From positions 1 to 61,320 of the forward strand of contig VZDP01000006.1 of NCBI GenBank assembly GCA_009756935.1: 61,320 nt of DNA, written 5' to 3'. The translations under genes were made by a program, and so were the position numbers. Numbering within the stretch: position 1 is the stretch's first letter; every line of letters starts with the position of its first letter. The notes beneath the pieces are model-generated. The model was not told the origin of the DNA. It saw only the letters and a program-made list of their open reading frames with translations, and did no database searches. This document shows positions 21,117 through 31,639 of the stretch, piece after piece. This DNA is from Mesomycoplasma ovipneumoniae (GTDB taxonomy: Bacteria > Bacillota_I > Bacilli_A > Mycoplasmatales > Metamycoplasmataceae).

Positions 21117-23162
21117 ATGGAAAATAATTCTAAAATTCGCAATGAAATTCTTGAGCTAAGAAAGCAAATTGAAACTTGAAATCATCATTACTATCAACTG
21201 CAAAATCCGCTTGTTGATGATTTAATTTACGACAAAAAGCTGAGAGAATTAATAAATTTGGAGCAAAAATATTACTATCTTTTTACTTTAGACGAACTTA
21301 ATTCATCGCCAAGCCAACAAGTTGGCAGCAAAATTACTTCAAAATTTGCCAAAATTAAACACTCAGTTCCGATGTTATCGCTCAACAAGGCTCATACAAA
21401 ATCTGAACTTGAAAAATGAGCCCAAAAAGCAATGGTAATTTTAGAAAATGTAACTTTTTTTGTCGAGCCAAAAATTGACGGAATTTCACTTTCGCTAATT
21501 TATAAAAATGGCCAACTTATTCAAGCACTAACTCGTGGGGATGGTGTTTTTGGCGAGGATGTTTTAGTTAATGTCCTTAAAATTAAGGATGAATTTATCC
21601 CTAAAACAATAGATTATTTTGATGACCTTGAAATAAGAGGAGAAATTTACATAGATAATTTTGCCTTTGAAAGTTTACAAACTGAGACAAATGTCTTCAA
21701 AAATCCTCGAAATGCCGCAAGTGGAATTCTTAGACGATATAAAAAGAACCAAAAAGATTCAGCTAGCGAAGATTTTTCATTTTTAAGCGGGTTTTTTTAT
21801 ACACTTGTTGAACCAGAAAAACATAAAATTTTTAGACAGTCAGAGGCAATCGCTTTTTTAAAAAAATTAGGTTTTAAAACTAATGATTTTCAAAAAGAAT
21901 GTAAGAATTTAAACGATGTTTTTGACTTTATTGGCCAAATTAAAAAAAAAAGAGAGCAACTAAATTACAATATTGACGGCGTTGTTATCAAAATTAATGA
22001 GTTTTTGCTTTATGATCAGTTAGGTTTTACTTCAAAATTTCCTCACAGTATTATTGCCTTTAAATTTGAAGATGACGTTGCAAAAACTAAACTTCTAGAA
22101 ATTTTTCCCACAATTGGCAGAACGGGAAAAGTCACATATAATGCCAAAATTGAACCCGTAAATCTTGGCGGTAGTCTTATTTCTTCGGCTGTTTTGCCTA
22201 ATTATTCTTATATTGAAAATCTAAAATTAAATTTAATGTCTGATGTTTTTGTTAAAAAAGCGGGCGAAATTATCCCGCAAATTATCGGAAGTGTTGAAAA
22301 CCATGAAAAAACTAACTTTTCAATTGCAAAAAACTGTCCTAAATGTCAGTCTGAACTAGTTTTTAGTGAATCAGGAATTGACCAATTTTGTCAAAACAAA
22401 AATTGTCCTGGCATAATTCTTCAAAAAATCGTTCACTTTTCATCAAAAGCCGCTTTAAATATTGAAACTTTAGCAGAAAAAAGAATTCAAACACTATTAG
22501 ATAAAAAAATTATTTCTAATATTTGTGACATTTTTGACCTTAAAAACAACCTTGAAAAAATTTATTCTGAATTTAAACCAAGTCAATTAAATTCAGAAAA
22601 TAAACGTGTTCCATCTTTACAAATTAAGTCAGTAATTAAATTGCTTAATGAAGTTGAAAAAGCAAAAAACATCGATTTTCATAGGTTAATTTTTGGTTTA
22701 GGAATAAAAAATGTTGGAATAAAAGCCGCTAAAATTCTTGCAAGATATGCTAAAAATATTTCTGAATTAAGAAAATTAAATTTTGGAATACTAAAAAATC
22801 AAAATGATTTTGGCCCTGTTATAATTAATTCATTGACTGAATATTTTAATAATGAGGAAAATCAAAAACTACTTGACTGTCTTGAAAAGGTGAATTTTGA
22901 TTTCAAAAGTCCAACTATTTCACCGTCTTTAATTGGTTGGACATCATTTGCAATTTCGGGCAAATTATCCAAACCAAGACACGAATTTGTTAAAATCATC
23001 GAACAAACAGGTGCTTATTTTCATACATCAATAACAAAACAAACTGCTTATTTGGTAACAGGCGAATCGACCGGATCAAAAATAGAAAAAGCAATTAAAT
23101 TAGGTGTTAAAAGAATCTCCGAAGAAGAATTTTGAGAGCTAATAAAAAGTAAAATTGAATAA
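21117..23162 (+). CDS. ligA: NAD-dependent DNA ligase
   Basis: The product is 681 residues with several TGA(Trp). The adenylation motif EPKIDGISLSL contains Lys119. There is a zinc finger (CPKCQSELVF ... FCQNKNCPG), helix-hairpin-helix repeats and a C-terminal BRCT domain (residues ~605-681, including GESTGSKIEKAIKLG). Full length. The stop is followed directly by a terminator, into whose 3' arm MITE copy 3 has inserted. Confidence 0.96.
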
Positions 23163-23196
23163 AAAAACCTATGAATTTATAGGTTTTTTTATTCAA
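23162..23196 (+). terminator. ligA terminator
   Basis: AACCTATGAATTTATAGGTT followed by a T run. The right arm and T run are included in the duplication made by MITE copy 3. A near-identical hairpin ends the metal ATPase gene (41750-41776). Confidence 0.85.
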
Positions 23197-23223
23197 TTTG
23201 CAGTTGGACAAAAATAAGTTCCT
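23179..23223 (+). repeat. Left arm of the ~46-bp target duplication of MITE copy 3
   Basis: 45 bp that match 23791-23836 with a few differences. It is a decayed copy of the 3' end of mutM (23800 onward), now stranded beside the ligA terminator. Confidence 0.88.
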
Positions 23224-23790
23224 CCTGAATTTCACAGTTTGATGGCTAAAATTAACTTTTCATTGAATACGAATATGAAAAAATAACCGTAAATCCGTGT
23301 TTTTTTACGCTAAAACCTTAATTTTTATTAATTTAAATTTAACCATTTGCAAAAAAAAAAAAAAAATGCTTGGTCTAAAATAAAATTATGTTATAATTAT
23401 TCACACTAAGAATAAATTAATAAATTTTGATATTGAATTAAGGAGGAATCAAGGATGTTTTTGCCATAATAAAATCAGAAAATGCGAATTATCCATTATG
23501 TTTTTAAATATGATGGAATGCCTTAAATTTACCCGTTTAGAAATCTACAAATTTAGGGCTTTTAGTTATTGTTCTTTCAAAACTTCATATTTTGTTTTAG
23601 GCTCAATGTAAGTAAAAACTAGTTTTCTATTTGCATTGAGTTTAAATAGTAGTTGTTTTTTTATGATTTTTGTTAGTGTTTTAAACTAAAAAAGTAGTTT
23701 AAATATCTTATAACTTTGCTTTTTTTAGTTTAAAAAGCACCTAAAAACAGACACTTTTTAAGATTATCTCATCAAACTGGGAAACTCGGG
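23224..23790 (+). mobile_element. MITE-like repeat, copy 3
   Basis: 567 bp with left end CCTGAATTTCACAGTTTGAT and right end AAACTGGGAAACTCGGG. It has a 16-A tract (23351-23366), -35 TTGGTC (23370-23375), -10 TATAAT (23392-23397), SD AAGGAGGAA and a short ORF MFLP. All three hairpins are present; hairpin 3 has A-U pairs where copies 5 and 7 have G-U. Transcription would run antisense toward mutM. Confidence 0.88.
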
Positions 23791-23836
23791 ATAGGTTTTT
23801 TATTCAACTTGGCAATTTGGACAAAAATAAGTTCCT
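23791..23836 (+). repeat. Right arm of the ~46-bp target duplication of MITE copy 3
   Basis: Begins exactly at the element end and includes the last codons of mutM. This is the functional copy of the duplicated target. Confidence 0.88.
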
Positions 23837-24618
23837 CTACCAGCAACAACAACTTTTAAAATTTTTTCATTGCACTTAGTACAAGGCAAATTTTTTTTAG
23901 TATGAACCTTCAAAAAATTTTGAAATTTACCTTCTTTAGCATTCAAAGAAGTATATGAATTTATACTTGAGCCGCCTAATTCAATTGATTTTTGCAAAAT
24001 TTCTTTGCTCTTTTCAACGATTATTTTTGCTTGTTCTAAGGTTATTTGGTTAGCAATTTTGTCTGGAGAAATTTTAGCCGCAAAACAAACCTCATCAGCA
24101 TAAATATTTCCTAGCCCGCTCATTATTTTCTGATCAAGTAAAATCGATTTGATTGAGCGAGCTGATTTTTTGACTTTTTGGTAAAAACCCTCAACATTTA
24201 TATAAAAAGGTTCGGGTCCTAAATCGACTAAGGGTTTAGTTTTGAATAAATTAAAACGATCTCTAATAACAAAAGTCCCGAATTTTCGACTATCATTATA
24301 ATTTAAAACTGAATTATCTGAAAAAATAAAGGAAATATAGTCAAATTTATTTCATTTTGGGTACTTATAAGTAAAATATTTCCCGTTCATTCGTAAATGT
24401 GAGAGTAAAACTTTTTGGTTATCTAAGAAAAATAAAATATGTTTAGCCCTATTTTGAACATCAATTATAGTTGAATTTTTCAATATTTTTTGAAATTCAA
24501 CAAATGAAATTTCTTTTATAAAACTTTCATCTTTAGCCAAAACATTGACTATTTTTTTACCGATAATCTCGTTTTTTAAGGCGTTTACAACGGTAACAAC
24601 TTCTGGCAATTCAGGCAT
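23800..24618 (-). CDS. mutM: Formamidopyrimidine-DNA glycosylase
   Basis: The product is 272 residues with one TGA(Trp). The N-terminus MPELPEVVTV carries the catalytic Pro2 and Glu3. Conserved HLRMNGK, GLGNIYADEV and a C-terminal zinc finger (CTKCNEKILK ... YFCPNCQ) are present. It removes oxidised purines (8-oxoG). The start is fixed by Pro2. It begins 1 bp after the rpiB stop. Confidence 0.95.
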
Positions 24619-24619
24619 T

Positions 24620-25054
24620 TTATTTGTCCAATTCGTCAATTCGAGATTGGTGCCGGCCAGCTTCGTATTCTACTTCTAAAAATTTATCAATAATTTTTTT
24701 AGATTCTTCAAGGGAATTAAATCTACCCGAAAGAGCTAGAGCATTTGCATTATTATGTAATTTGGCCAAAAAAGCATCATTTTCATTTGTTACTCTTGCG
24801 GCACGAATTCCTTTAAAACGATTTAGCGCATAAGACATACCAAGACCTGTTCCACAAATTCCAATTCCGATCTGATTTTCATTTTCAAGTAAAAAATTAG
24901 CTAACTTTTTCCCATAAATTGCATAAGAACTTGACTCATCATTATATGGTCCTAGGTCGGTAACTTGATGACCTAAGGATTCAAGATATTGAATTATTTC
25001 TTTTTTTCTCTCAAAACCAGCATGATCTGAAGATATAGCGAATTTTTTTGGCAT
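24620..25054 (-). CDS. rpiB: Ribose-5-phosphate isomerase B
   Basis: The product is 144 residues. SSDHAGFERK and GICGTGLGMSYALNRFKGIRA carry the catalytic Cys and substrate-binding residues of the RpiB/LacAB family. It interconverts ribose-5-P and ribulose-5-P in the non-oxidative pentose phosphate pathway. SD AGGGGGAAAA precedes ATG 25054. Confidence 0.92.
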   Translation of the reverse strand: MPKKFAISSDHAGFERKKEIIQYLESLGHQVTDLGPYNDESSSYAIYGKKLANFLLENENQIGIGICGTGLGMSYALNRFKGIRAARVTNENDAFLAKLHNNANALALSGRFNSLEESKKIIDKFLEVEYEAGRHQSRIDELDK

Positions 25055-25093
25055 TTTTCCCCCTTATTTTTTGTTAAATTATACCATTTTTAA

Positions 25094-25127
25094 CAAAAAA
25101 AATCCAAACTAATAAAGGTTTGGATTT
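25094..25127 (-). terminator. Terminator downstream of rpsD
   Basis: AATCCAAAC and GTTTGGATT flank a short loop, with a U run on the minus strand. It separates rpsD from rpiB-mutM. Confidence 0.75.
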
Positions 25128-25149
25128 TTCAATTATATAGAATATTAGA

Positions 25150-25767
25150 TTATTTACTGTAGAACTCAACAATTAGTGATTCTTTAATTTCCTGATTTAA
25201 CTCAGAACGTTCCGGACGACGAGAAAAAACAACTTTGAAATTTTGTTTATCAACTTCAAGCCAAGGTGCGGCTGTTTTTGTTTCCAATGCTGTTAAAATT
25301 TGCTCGTTTTTACGGATTTTTTCATTTTTTAACTTAGTTAATTCAAATGTATCACCTTGTCTTAATTGATATGATGGAATATTAACTTTTTTTCCATTAA
25401 CTAAAAAATGACCGTGGCTAACTAATTGGCGAGCTTGACGACGAGTTTCGGCAAATCCTGCGCGATATACGGAATTATCAAGTCGAGATTCAAGCGCCTG
25501 TAAGAACAAAGTTCCGGCAATACCAGTTTTTTTAGTTGCTTTTTTATATGTATTTCTAAACTGTTTTTCTGATAAACCGTACATAAAACGGACTTTTTGT
25601 TTTTCACGAAGGTGAACACCGTAGTCAGAAAGTTTGGAACGTCTTTGACCATGTTGCCCTGGTGCGTATTTTCGTTGTTTACCTTTTGCAAATTCTTTTC
25701 CAGTTTCAAGAATAGAAAAGCCAACACGACGTGATTTTTTAAAAATTGGGCCTGTATAGCGTGACAT
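25150..25767 (-). CDS. rpsD: 30S ribosomal protein S4
   Basis: The product is 205 residues. The typical N-terminus [16 protein letters not shown] and a central S4 RNA-binding domain ([31 protein letters not shown] region) identify it. The start at 25767 follows AAAGGAGAAAA; the longer frame to 25797 has no SD. It initiates 30S assembly and, in other bacteria, represses its own translation through its leader. Confidence 0.96.
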   Translation of the reverse strand: MSRYTGPIFKKSRRVGFSILETGKEFAKGKQRKYAPGQHGQRRSKLSDYGVHLREKQKVRFMYGLSEKQFRNTYKKATKKTGIAGTLFLQALESRLDNSVYRAGFAETRRQARQLVSHGHFLVNGKKVNIPSYQLRQGDTFELTKLKNEKIRKNEQILTALETKTAAPWLEVDKQNFKVVFSRRPERSELNQEIKESLIVEFYSK

Positions 25768-25975
25768 TTTTTCTCCTTTTACTAATTTAATTTGCATTTT
25801 TAGACTAAAAAGAGAAAACTAAATATTTATTAAATGAATTCAAAATCTAATGTTTTCACCAACAGCAGGATACTCACAAATCTTGGCAAATTTTGAATTT
25901 TTTTTAACAATATTTAATGCTGTTAATTTAAAAATGCAAAATAATTATAGCACAATTTGAAATTTTTGCAATATT
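25768..25975 (-). promoter_or_regulatory. rpsD promoter and ~170-nt leader
   Basis: The -10 TATAAT (25944-25949, minus strand, extended by TGC) and -35 TTGCAA (25966-25971) are 16 bp apart. The predicted transcript has a leader of ~170 nt with some self-complementary segments (for example TTAACAGCATTAAATATTGTTAA). Autoregulation by S4 is possible but not shown. Confidence 0.6.
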
Positions 25976-26093
25976 TTTGCAAATTTTTAATTTCATTGAG
26001 CTACTGAATTTTATTTAATAAAAAATTTTCCGCCTTGAAATTCCCCCAGCCCTTTTGTTAATATTTAACCACAAAAAAATAATTAACAAAACA

Positions 26094-26600
26094 CCTGAGT
26101 TTGTCAGTTTGATGCCAAAAATTCACTTTTTAGCGAATATAAATACGCAAAAATACCGCTAAATCATGTTTTTTGACGCTAAAATCTTAATTTTATTATT
26201 TTAAAATTAACCTTCTGCAAAAAAAAAAAAAAATGCTTGGTCTAAAATAAAATTATGTTATAATAAATCTCACTAAGAATAATTAATAAATTTGGATTTT
26301 AGAATTAAGGGGGACTTAGTTATGTTTTTTGTCTAATAAAATCAGACAGTGCGAATTATCCATTATGTTTTTAAATATGATGGAATGCCTTAAATTTAAC
26401 CGTTTAGAAATCAACAAATTTATGGCTTTTAATTATTGTTCTTTCAAAACTTCATATGTTTTTTTAGGCTCGACGCAAATAAAAACGAGTTTTCTATTTG
26501 CATTGAGTTTAAATAGTAGTTTTTTTATGATTTTTGCCAGTATTTTAACTAAAAAAGCAGTTTAAAAATTTTGTAATTTTACTTTTTAAGTTAAAATTTT
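26094..26600 (+). mobile_element. MITE-like repeat, copy 4 (right end lost)
   Basis: The left end CCTGAGTTTGTCAGTTTGAT lies at 26094. It has a 15-A tract (26219-26233), -10 TATAAT (26259-26264), SD AAGGGGGA and short ORF MFFV. A run of six Ts after ATG shifts the frame relative to copy 7. Hairpin 3 has one mismatch. Family similarity fades after ~26600, before the IS256 at 26727. Confidence 0.82.
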
Positions 26601-26726
26601 TATGTTTAGATTTAAAAAATTTAGATTTTATGGTAAACTATCTTTATTCAATTTTAATTTGCAAATTTATGAAACAATTTAGATTTAAATAATTTTATCA
26701 ACAAAGATTTTTGCAAAACTAGCCAC

Positions 26727-28113
26727 AGGTAATGTTAAATATTTTGTGTTTTTAAAGTAAATTTATTTTGATAAAATTTATTATGAAGGACCAAAATATG
26801 AAAAAACAGCAAAAAACATTTTCCCCATTTGAGTTAGAAGCTAAAAAACTTGTTGACAAATACGCTGATTATAAAAAAATAAAAAAAGAAGATTTTCACA
26901 ACGAAATTTCGCATATGTTTAAAACTTTTACTGAGGCGCTCTTAAGGGCGGAATTAAGCCAACATTTAGGCTATGAAAAAAGTAACCGAAGCAAAAAAGG
27001 CGTGCATAGGCCAAATAAGCGAAACGGATTTTCGGGTAAAACTGTGAATTTTAATAGTAATAATTTTCATCTAAAAATACCAAGAGATCGAAATGGCACT
27101 TTTGAGAACAAATTACTCGGTAAATACGAAACAAATTTAGGCGATATCGAAGAGCAAGTGTTTTCACTTTTTGCATCAGGAATGTCATATGAAAATATTG
27201 TTAACACAATAAAAAGTATCTATAAAAAAGAAATAAGTAATGCCTGAATTTCTTCAGTTACTGACAAATTATTGCCTGAAATTGAAAAGTGAAAATCGCG
27301 AAAAATTGAGAATTCCTATCCAATTTTGTACATTGATGGGATGTTTTTTAATGTTAAAGAAAACGGTGTTTTTGTCAAAAAATCACTTTATCTTATTCTT
27401 GCAATTGATTGGGACGGAAATAAAAAAGCACTGGGATTTTGGATTAAAAATACCGAATCAGCAAGTAATTGACTTGATGTTTTTAGCGAACTAAAAACTC
27501 GCGGGCTGGAAGATGTTCTAATAATTTCTTGCGATAATCTAAGTGGAATTACTCAAGCAATTGAAGCGGTTTTCCCGCAAACAGATGTTCAAAAATGTGT
27601 TGTTCACCAAATTAGAAACTCGCTTTTAAAAGTTTCTAACAAAGACAAAAAAGAGTTTGTCCTTGATATGAAAAAGATTTATCAAGCGGCTAATCAAGAA
27701 TTTGCAATGCAAAATCTTGATAAATTTGCGGAAAAATGAGGGCAAAAATATCCTTCAATTATCAAGTCTTGGTATACAAATTTCGTTGAACTAACGACAT
27801 TTTTTAAATATCCATATGAATTGAGGCAAGCAATTTATACGACAAATTTAATTGAGTCAATGAATAGAATAATTAGGAAAAATACAAAAACAAAAGGCGG
27901 AATTCAAAGTGTAAATTACCTTTCAAAAATAACTTATTTAACTCTCCAAAACGCATCTATAAAATGACAAAAGGTAAGAAATTGATTCATGATTAAAAAA
28001 CAATTAGAAATTATTTTCCCTAATCGGTTATAAATAATGTAAAATTAAATTAGATTGCATTTCTATTTGAAAAATCGATAAAAATTTAAAACACAAGATT
28101 ATGAACACACCCC
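26727..28113 (+). mobile_element. Complete IS256-family element
   Basis: ~1387 bp. The left end GGTAATGTTAAATATTTTGT and the inverse of the right end (GGGTGTGTTCATAATC...) form an imperfect terminal repeat. One transposase gene fills it. Identical left termini occur at both window edges, and the 3' remnant at 4708 shares the right terminus. Repeat-family sequence lies on both sides. Confidence 0.9.
26798..28033 (+). CDS. IS256-family (Mutator-like) transposase
   Basis: The product is 411 residues, read through TGA(Trp) codons. It has the ALLRAELSQHLGYE N-terminal segment, the catalytic Asp residues in ILYIDGMFF and IISCDNLSG, the VHQIRNSL motif and the catalytic Glu in TTNLIESMNRIIRK. The length is normal for the family. 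ATG 26798 follows AAGGACC; the upstream TTG at 26768 has no SD. The gene looks intact and could be active. Confidence 0.95.
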
Positions 28114-28115
28114 AT

Positions 28116-28270
28116 TTACTGCTTTTAATTATTGTTCTTTCAAAACTTCATATATTTTTTTAGGCTCAATGTAAGTAAAAACGAGTTTTCTATTTGCATT
28201 GAGTTTAAATAGTAGTTGTATTTTTTTTATGATTTTGCTTTTTAAGTTAAAATTTTAGCTTTTTTAGTTT
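28116..28270 (+). repeat. MITE-family fragment to the right of IS256
   Basis: Carries the region from TGCTTTTAATTATTGTTC through hairpin 3 and TAGTAGTTGTA. It duplicates part of copy 4 (from ~26420), so the left and right flanks of the IS are not a simple interrupted element. Confidence 0.8.
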
Positions 28271-28370
28271 GCTTTATTTGATTATTAATAAGTAGATTTT
28301 TCTTTCGTGAGGCTTAGGTTTAAAATTCTGTTTTTTTGCTTTGATAGTTGTTTTTTCGGGAAACTCGTGA

Positions 28371-28399
28371 CACCTAAAAAAGCGCAACCTTTTTAGGTG
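28371..28399 (-). terminator. Terminator overlapping the stop of the DUF2779 gene
   Basis: CACCTAAAAA and TTTTTAGGTG form a 10-bp stem. The gene's stop codon (28374-28376) lies inside one arm. Confidence 0.65.
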
Positions 28400-30254
28400 T
28401 TTTTGTTTCAATATGTGCTAATTTATCCCTATTTTCATAAACAAATTTCAAGAAATCTCAAACCATTATCATTGCTATAACATCATTTTGGCAATAAATT
28501 TGTAAATTTTTTCTAACTTCTATTCACTCAATGTCTCCAATGTAATTGAAATAACGATCAACAGCTTTAATCATTGCCTCAAGACCATTTTTTACGGCTA
28601 ATTTTTTATAAGGTGTTATTAAGTGATCTAAATTGTAATTATATTTATTAATAAAATTTTCAATTTTTTTAATTGAATAAAAACCTTTAAGATCAGAAAT
28701 TACAATTCAATATTTTGAAAATGGGTCTTTTAAATCAATAGTTTTGGTAATTATTTCATCAACTTTTTTTCGATATGTTTGAATTTTTTCAATCGCCTCG
28801 TGATATGGATTATTTTCTTGGTAATGCATAAAAATTATGTTAACCATTTCTTTAAGTCTTGTAAGTTCGTATGATTTGTTAAAAACAACGTAAAAATCAG
28901 CACTTTCGAGATAAATTTTATCAATTATTTTGCAAAAATTATCTCAACTATAAGTTTTAGGATCAAAAACAACATTAGTTTCGTTAAAATCTTGAGGCAA
29001 AATTTTCCCATTATCAGTAATAACAATTGAAACTTGAGTAACAATTTGTTGATAAGGTTGGGCAAAATCAATAGCTGGAAAAGGTAAGGAAAGTGCTTCA
29101 AAATCATACCAAACAATTTTTTTGCCGTTCATTTTATTAATGAAGATTTCTAAATTTTCAATTTCGTTAATAATTATTGAATTATTTTTTTTGAAAAAAT
29201 TATATCAATATGAATTTGTTTCAAAAGAAATGAGCCTAGATTCATCATTAACAAGTGATAAAATTTTTCTAGAATTTAAAAGTGTTCCGCTAATACCAGT
29301 CAGTTGAGGATAAAACTGTTCAACAAGGAAAGCAAAGTTAGCACTTTTTTCAAAGGCGCTGTTATCAATTTCGCTAGGTTTAGTAAATTTTGTTACATTT
29401 TTAGCATCAATTATCTCATCAATAGCAATATTGACAGGGATCATGTGAATCACTTTTTTATCTTTAACCTTAGAAATTTTTTCAATTTGATTTCTGAATA
29501 AGTTGTTTATTATTTTATTGTTTTCTAAAAATGTATTATCCCAAAACTCATTTAAACTAAGGCCATTTTGCTTTGCAATTTTTCTTGCAAGGAAAATATT
29601 TCCACTTTCAGAATCAGCTTTGGATACAGTTTTTGCTGATTTATACCTTGAAATTCAGAATGTTTCATGAAATTCAATTTTATTTTTTATTGGATGTTCA
29701 ACAGTGTTAATTAAAAAATAAGATACTTCATCAATCGGGTTCAAATCACCGGTAATTTCTCGAAGCATATAATTTGATATCCAAAAATCTCAATTTGCTC
29801 TTAAATAATCTTTGACTTTAGTTGAGGTAGAAAGTTTTAAAATACTTAATTTTTTGTTAAAAACAAAAAAAACTGACGGATTAGCCGATGCATTTTTATA
29901 TTCAAATGCAGGGTTAAAAATTATATCGCATTTTTGATTTTTGTAAAAATCAATGGTTTGCTCAATTTTTTCATCAATTGAAATTTTAGAAACAAGACAA
30001 ATTTTTTTGTCAACAAACTTTTCTTTTATATAAAAGTAAAATGTTTTGTTAAAACTTTTAAAAATATTTTCATGTAGTTCGGGAAATTTTATTTCATTTT
30101 CATGAAAAGAGTCAAAATCTCAAAGTTCTTGACCAAAATCATCATTATCATCTACGTCAGCTTGATCTGAATTTTGTGCATCTGGATTGTTTCAAATAAA
30201 ATATTTTTGTTGAGTATGCAATTTAAAGTAACGAGAAAAATTAATTCTTTCCAT
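28374..30254 (-). CDS. UU173-like protein with DUF2779 (RNase H-like) domain
   Basis: The product is 626 residues, with TGA(Trp) codons throughout. The C-terminal third begins NGKKIVWYDFEALSLPFPAI, the start of DUF2779 in the mycoplasma UU173 family, an exonuclease-like fold. Further acidic residues follow (VSIVITDNGK; YCQNDVIAMIMVWDFL, as in DEDD-type exonuclease motif III). The N-terminal part (FNPAFEYKNASANPSVFFVF) resembles the RecB-like or adaptor region of the family. A nuclease role is inferred from the family, not demonstrated. ATG 30254 is 22 bp after the lipoprotein gene stop, so the two are probably cotranscribed. Confidence 0.78.
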
Positions 30255-30276
30255 TTAAATACAAAACCCTTGATAA

Positions 30277-31434
30277 TTAAGTATCTATTTGAAATTTTTG
30301 GTCTAAAATTGCCGGGTTAATTTTCAAAATATTTGGTGAATCAACAAGATTTTGATCAAAAATATGACTGTCAGTAAAAAGTTTGTTATAACCGCCAACA
30401 ATTTTGTAAAAATTATTTTGTGATCTTCAAGGCAATTTTACTCTAAAAATAAAAGTATTATCTTCATTTTCGACAGGTCTGACATAATTAGCTAAATATT
30501 CAATATCTTTATTGTTAATTTGATCAAATCCGGTTTGAACCCCAGTATTTTCACGCTTAAAAACAAGATTATAATTATTTACAGTGTTAGCATTAACTAT
30601 TCCGCGGCTAAATTTAACCTTAAAATCAACATCAATATTCTGAAGATCACTATGAATTTGCCCCGGGAATTTACTATTAGAAACCTCGACACCAACGATA
30701 TCGCCATCGGTTCTAAAAGTTAATGGGAATAAATTCTCATCAAAACTTAGCATGTTACCTTTTTGATCATAAAGACCGGAAATTATGTAAGTTGTGTCTC
30801 GCTCAAGATTTTTTAGGCTTACATGTAAAGACTGATCAGATCTTAAGTTATGTGTAAAAGTTTGTGTTTCAGGATTAGATCGAAGCGCGCTTGCTTTTCT
30901 ATATTGAACATCGATTGGCTGTGAGTTCAAAGTTGTATCAGAAATTGCGACCTTAAAATCATATTGGCTTGAAGGGTCAGTTGCATCTAATTTTTGGAAT
31001 GAACCAGGAATTATTGTTGGATTTGGATTAGTTTGAAAAACATTTCCACGAACAAATAATTGCTCCTCTTCTTGACCGTTAATGCGAGTAATTCTAACAA
31101 CATATTTAGTTTTTGCGTCTAAATTGTTAATTTTTAGCAAAATTTTGGGCTTATTGTCATGAAGTGCACGAAAAGCTGAAAATTTAACCTGCTCATAGTT
31201 TTCGGTGTTTTCTTTTCTCAATTCAACTTTGAATGTTTTAGCTATATTGTCTTGTGGAGTTAGTGCAATATTATTTAGCAAAAGTTCGACAGATTTTGAC
31301 TGTATATTCTGAATTGAAATTTCAGGAATTTCACTATCTGTGCATGCAACAAAAATAACAGGCACGGATGCAAATAAACCTGTCTGAAGTGTTAAAAATT
31401 TTATTTTTCTTTTAAAATTTTTTATTTTTTCCAT
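30277..31434 (-). CDS. Lipoprotein with fibronectin-III-like repeats
   Basis: The product is 385 residues with one TGA(Trp). The signal peptide MEKIKNFKRKIKFLTLQTG... ends in lipobox VIFVAC (Cys31). The mature part shows repeated beta-sandwich patterns such as LLKINNLDAKTKYVVRITRI and LHVSLKNLERDTTYIISGLY, which resemble Fn3 strands and loops. It is surface exposed; the function is unknown. The start could be ATG 31443 or 31434. An open frame extends up to 31620, but that part resembles chance coding over the promoter (TATAAT near 31460). Confidence 0.72.
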
Positions 31435-31639
31435 TTTCCTCATTCCTAAATAAAAAATTATACCACAAACTGCTAAAATTATTGCTTTTAATAAGTATTT
31501 AAAATTTAATTTTTTTGCTTTTTTGTCTAAAAGCCTAAAAAAATTAATCAGACAAAGTACCACAAAAATAAATATAATCGAATAAAGGAAATTTGTGCTA
31601 AAATTTCTCTTATTCTCCAAAAAAACGGTCTGATTTCAA

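Noticed and set aside
24624..24833. 69-codon plus-strand frame opposite rpiB
   Set aside because: It is the antisense shadow of a well supported rpiB gene, with no SD or homology.
31435..31620. N-terminal extension of the lipoprotein gene up to 31620
   Set aside because: The extension would put a second hydrophobic segment ahead of a complete lipoprotein signal peptide, and it covers a good -10 box near 31460. The start at 31434 (or 31443) fits the lipobox.
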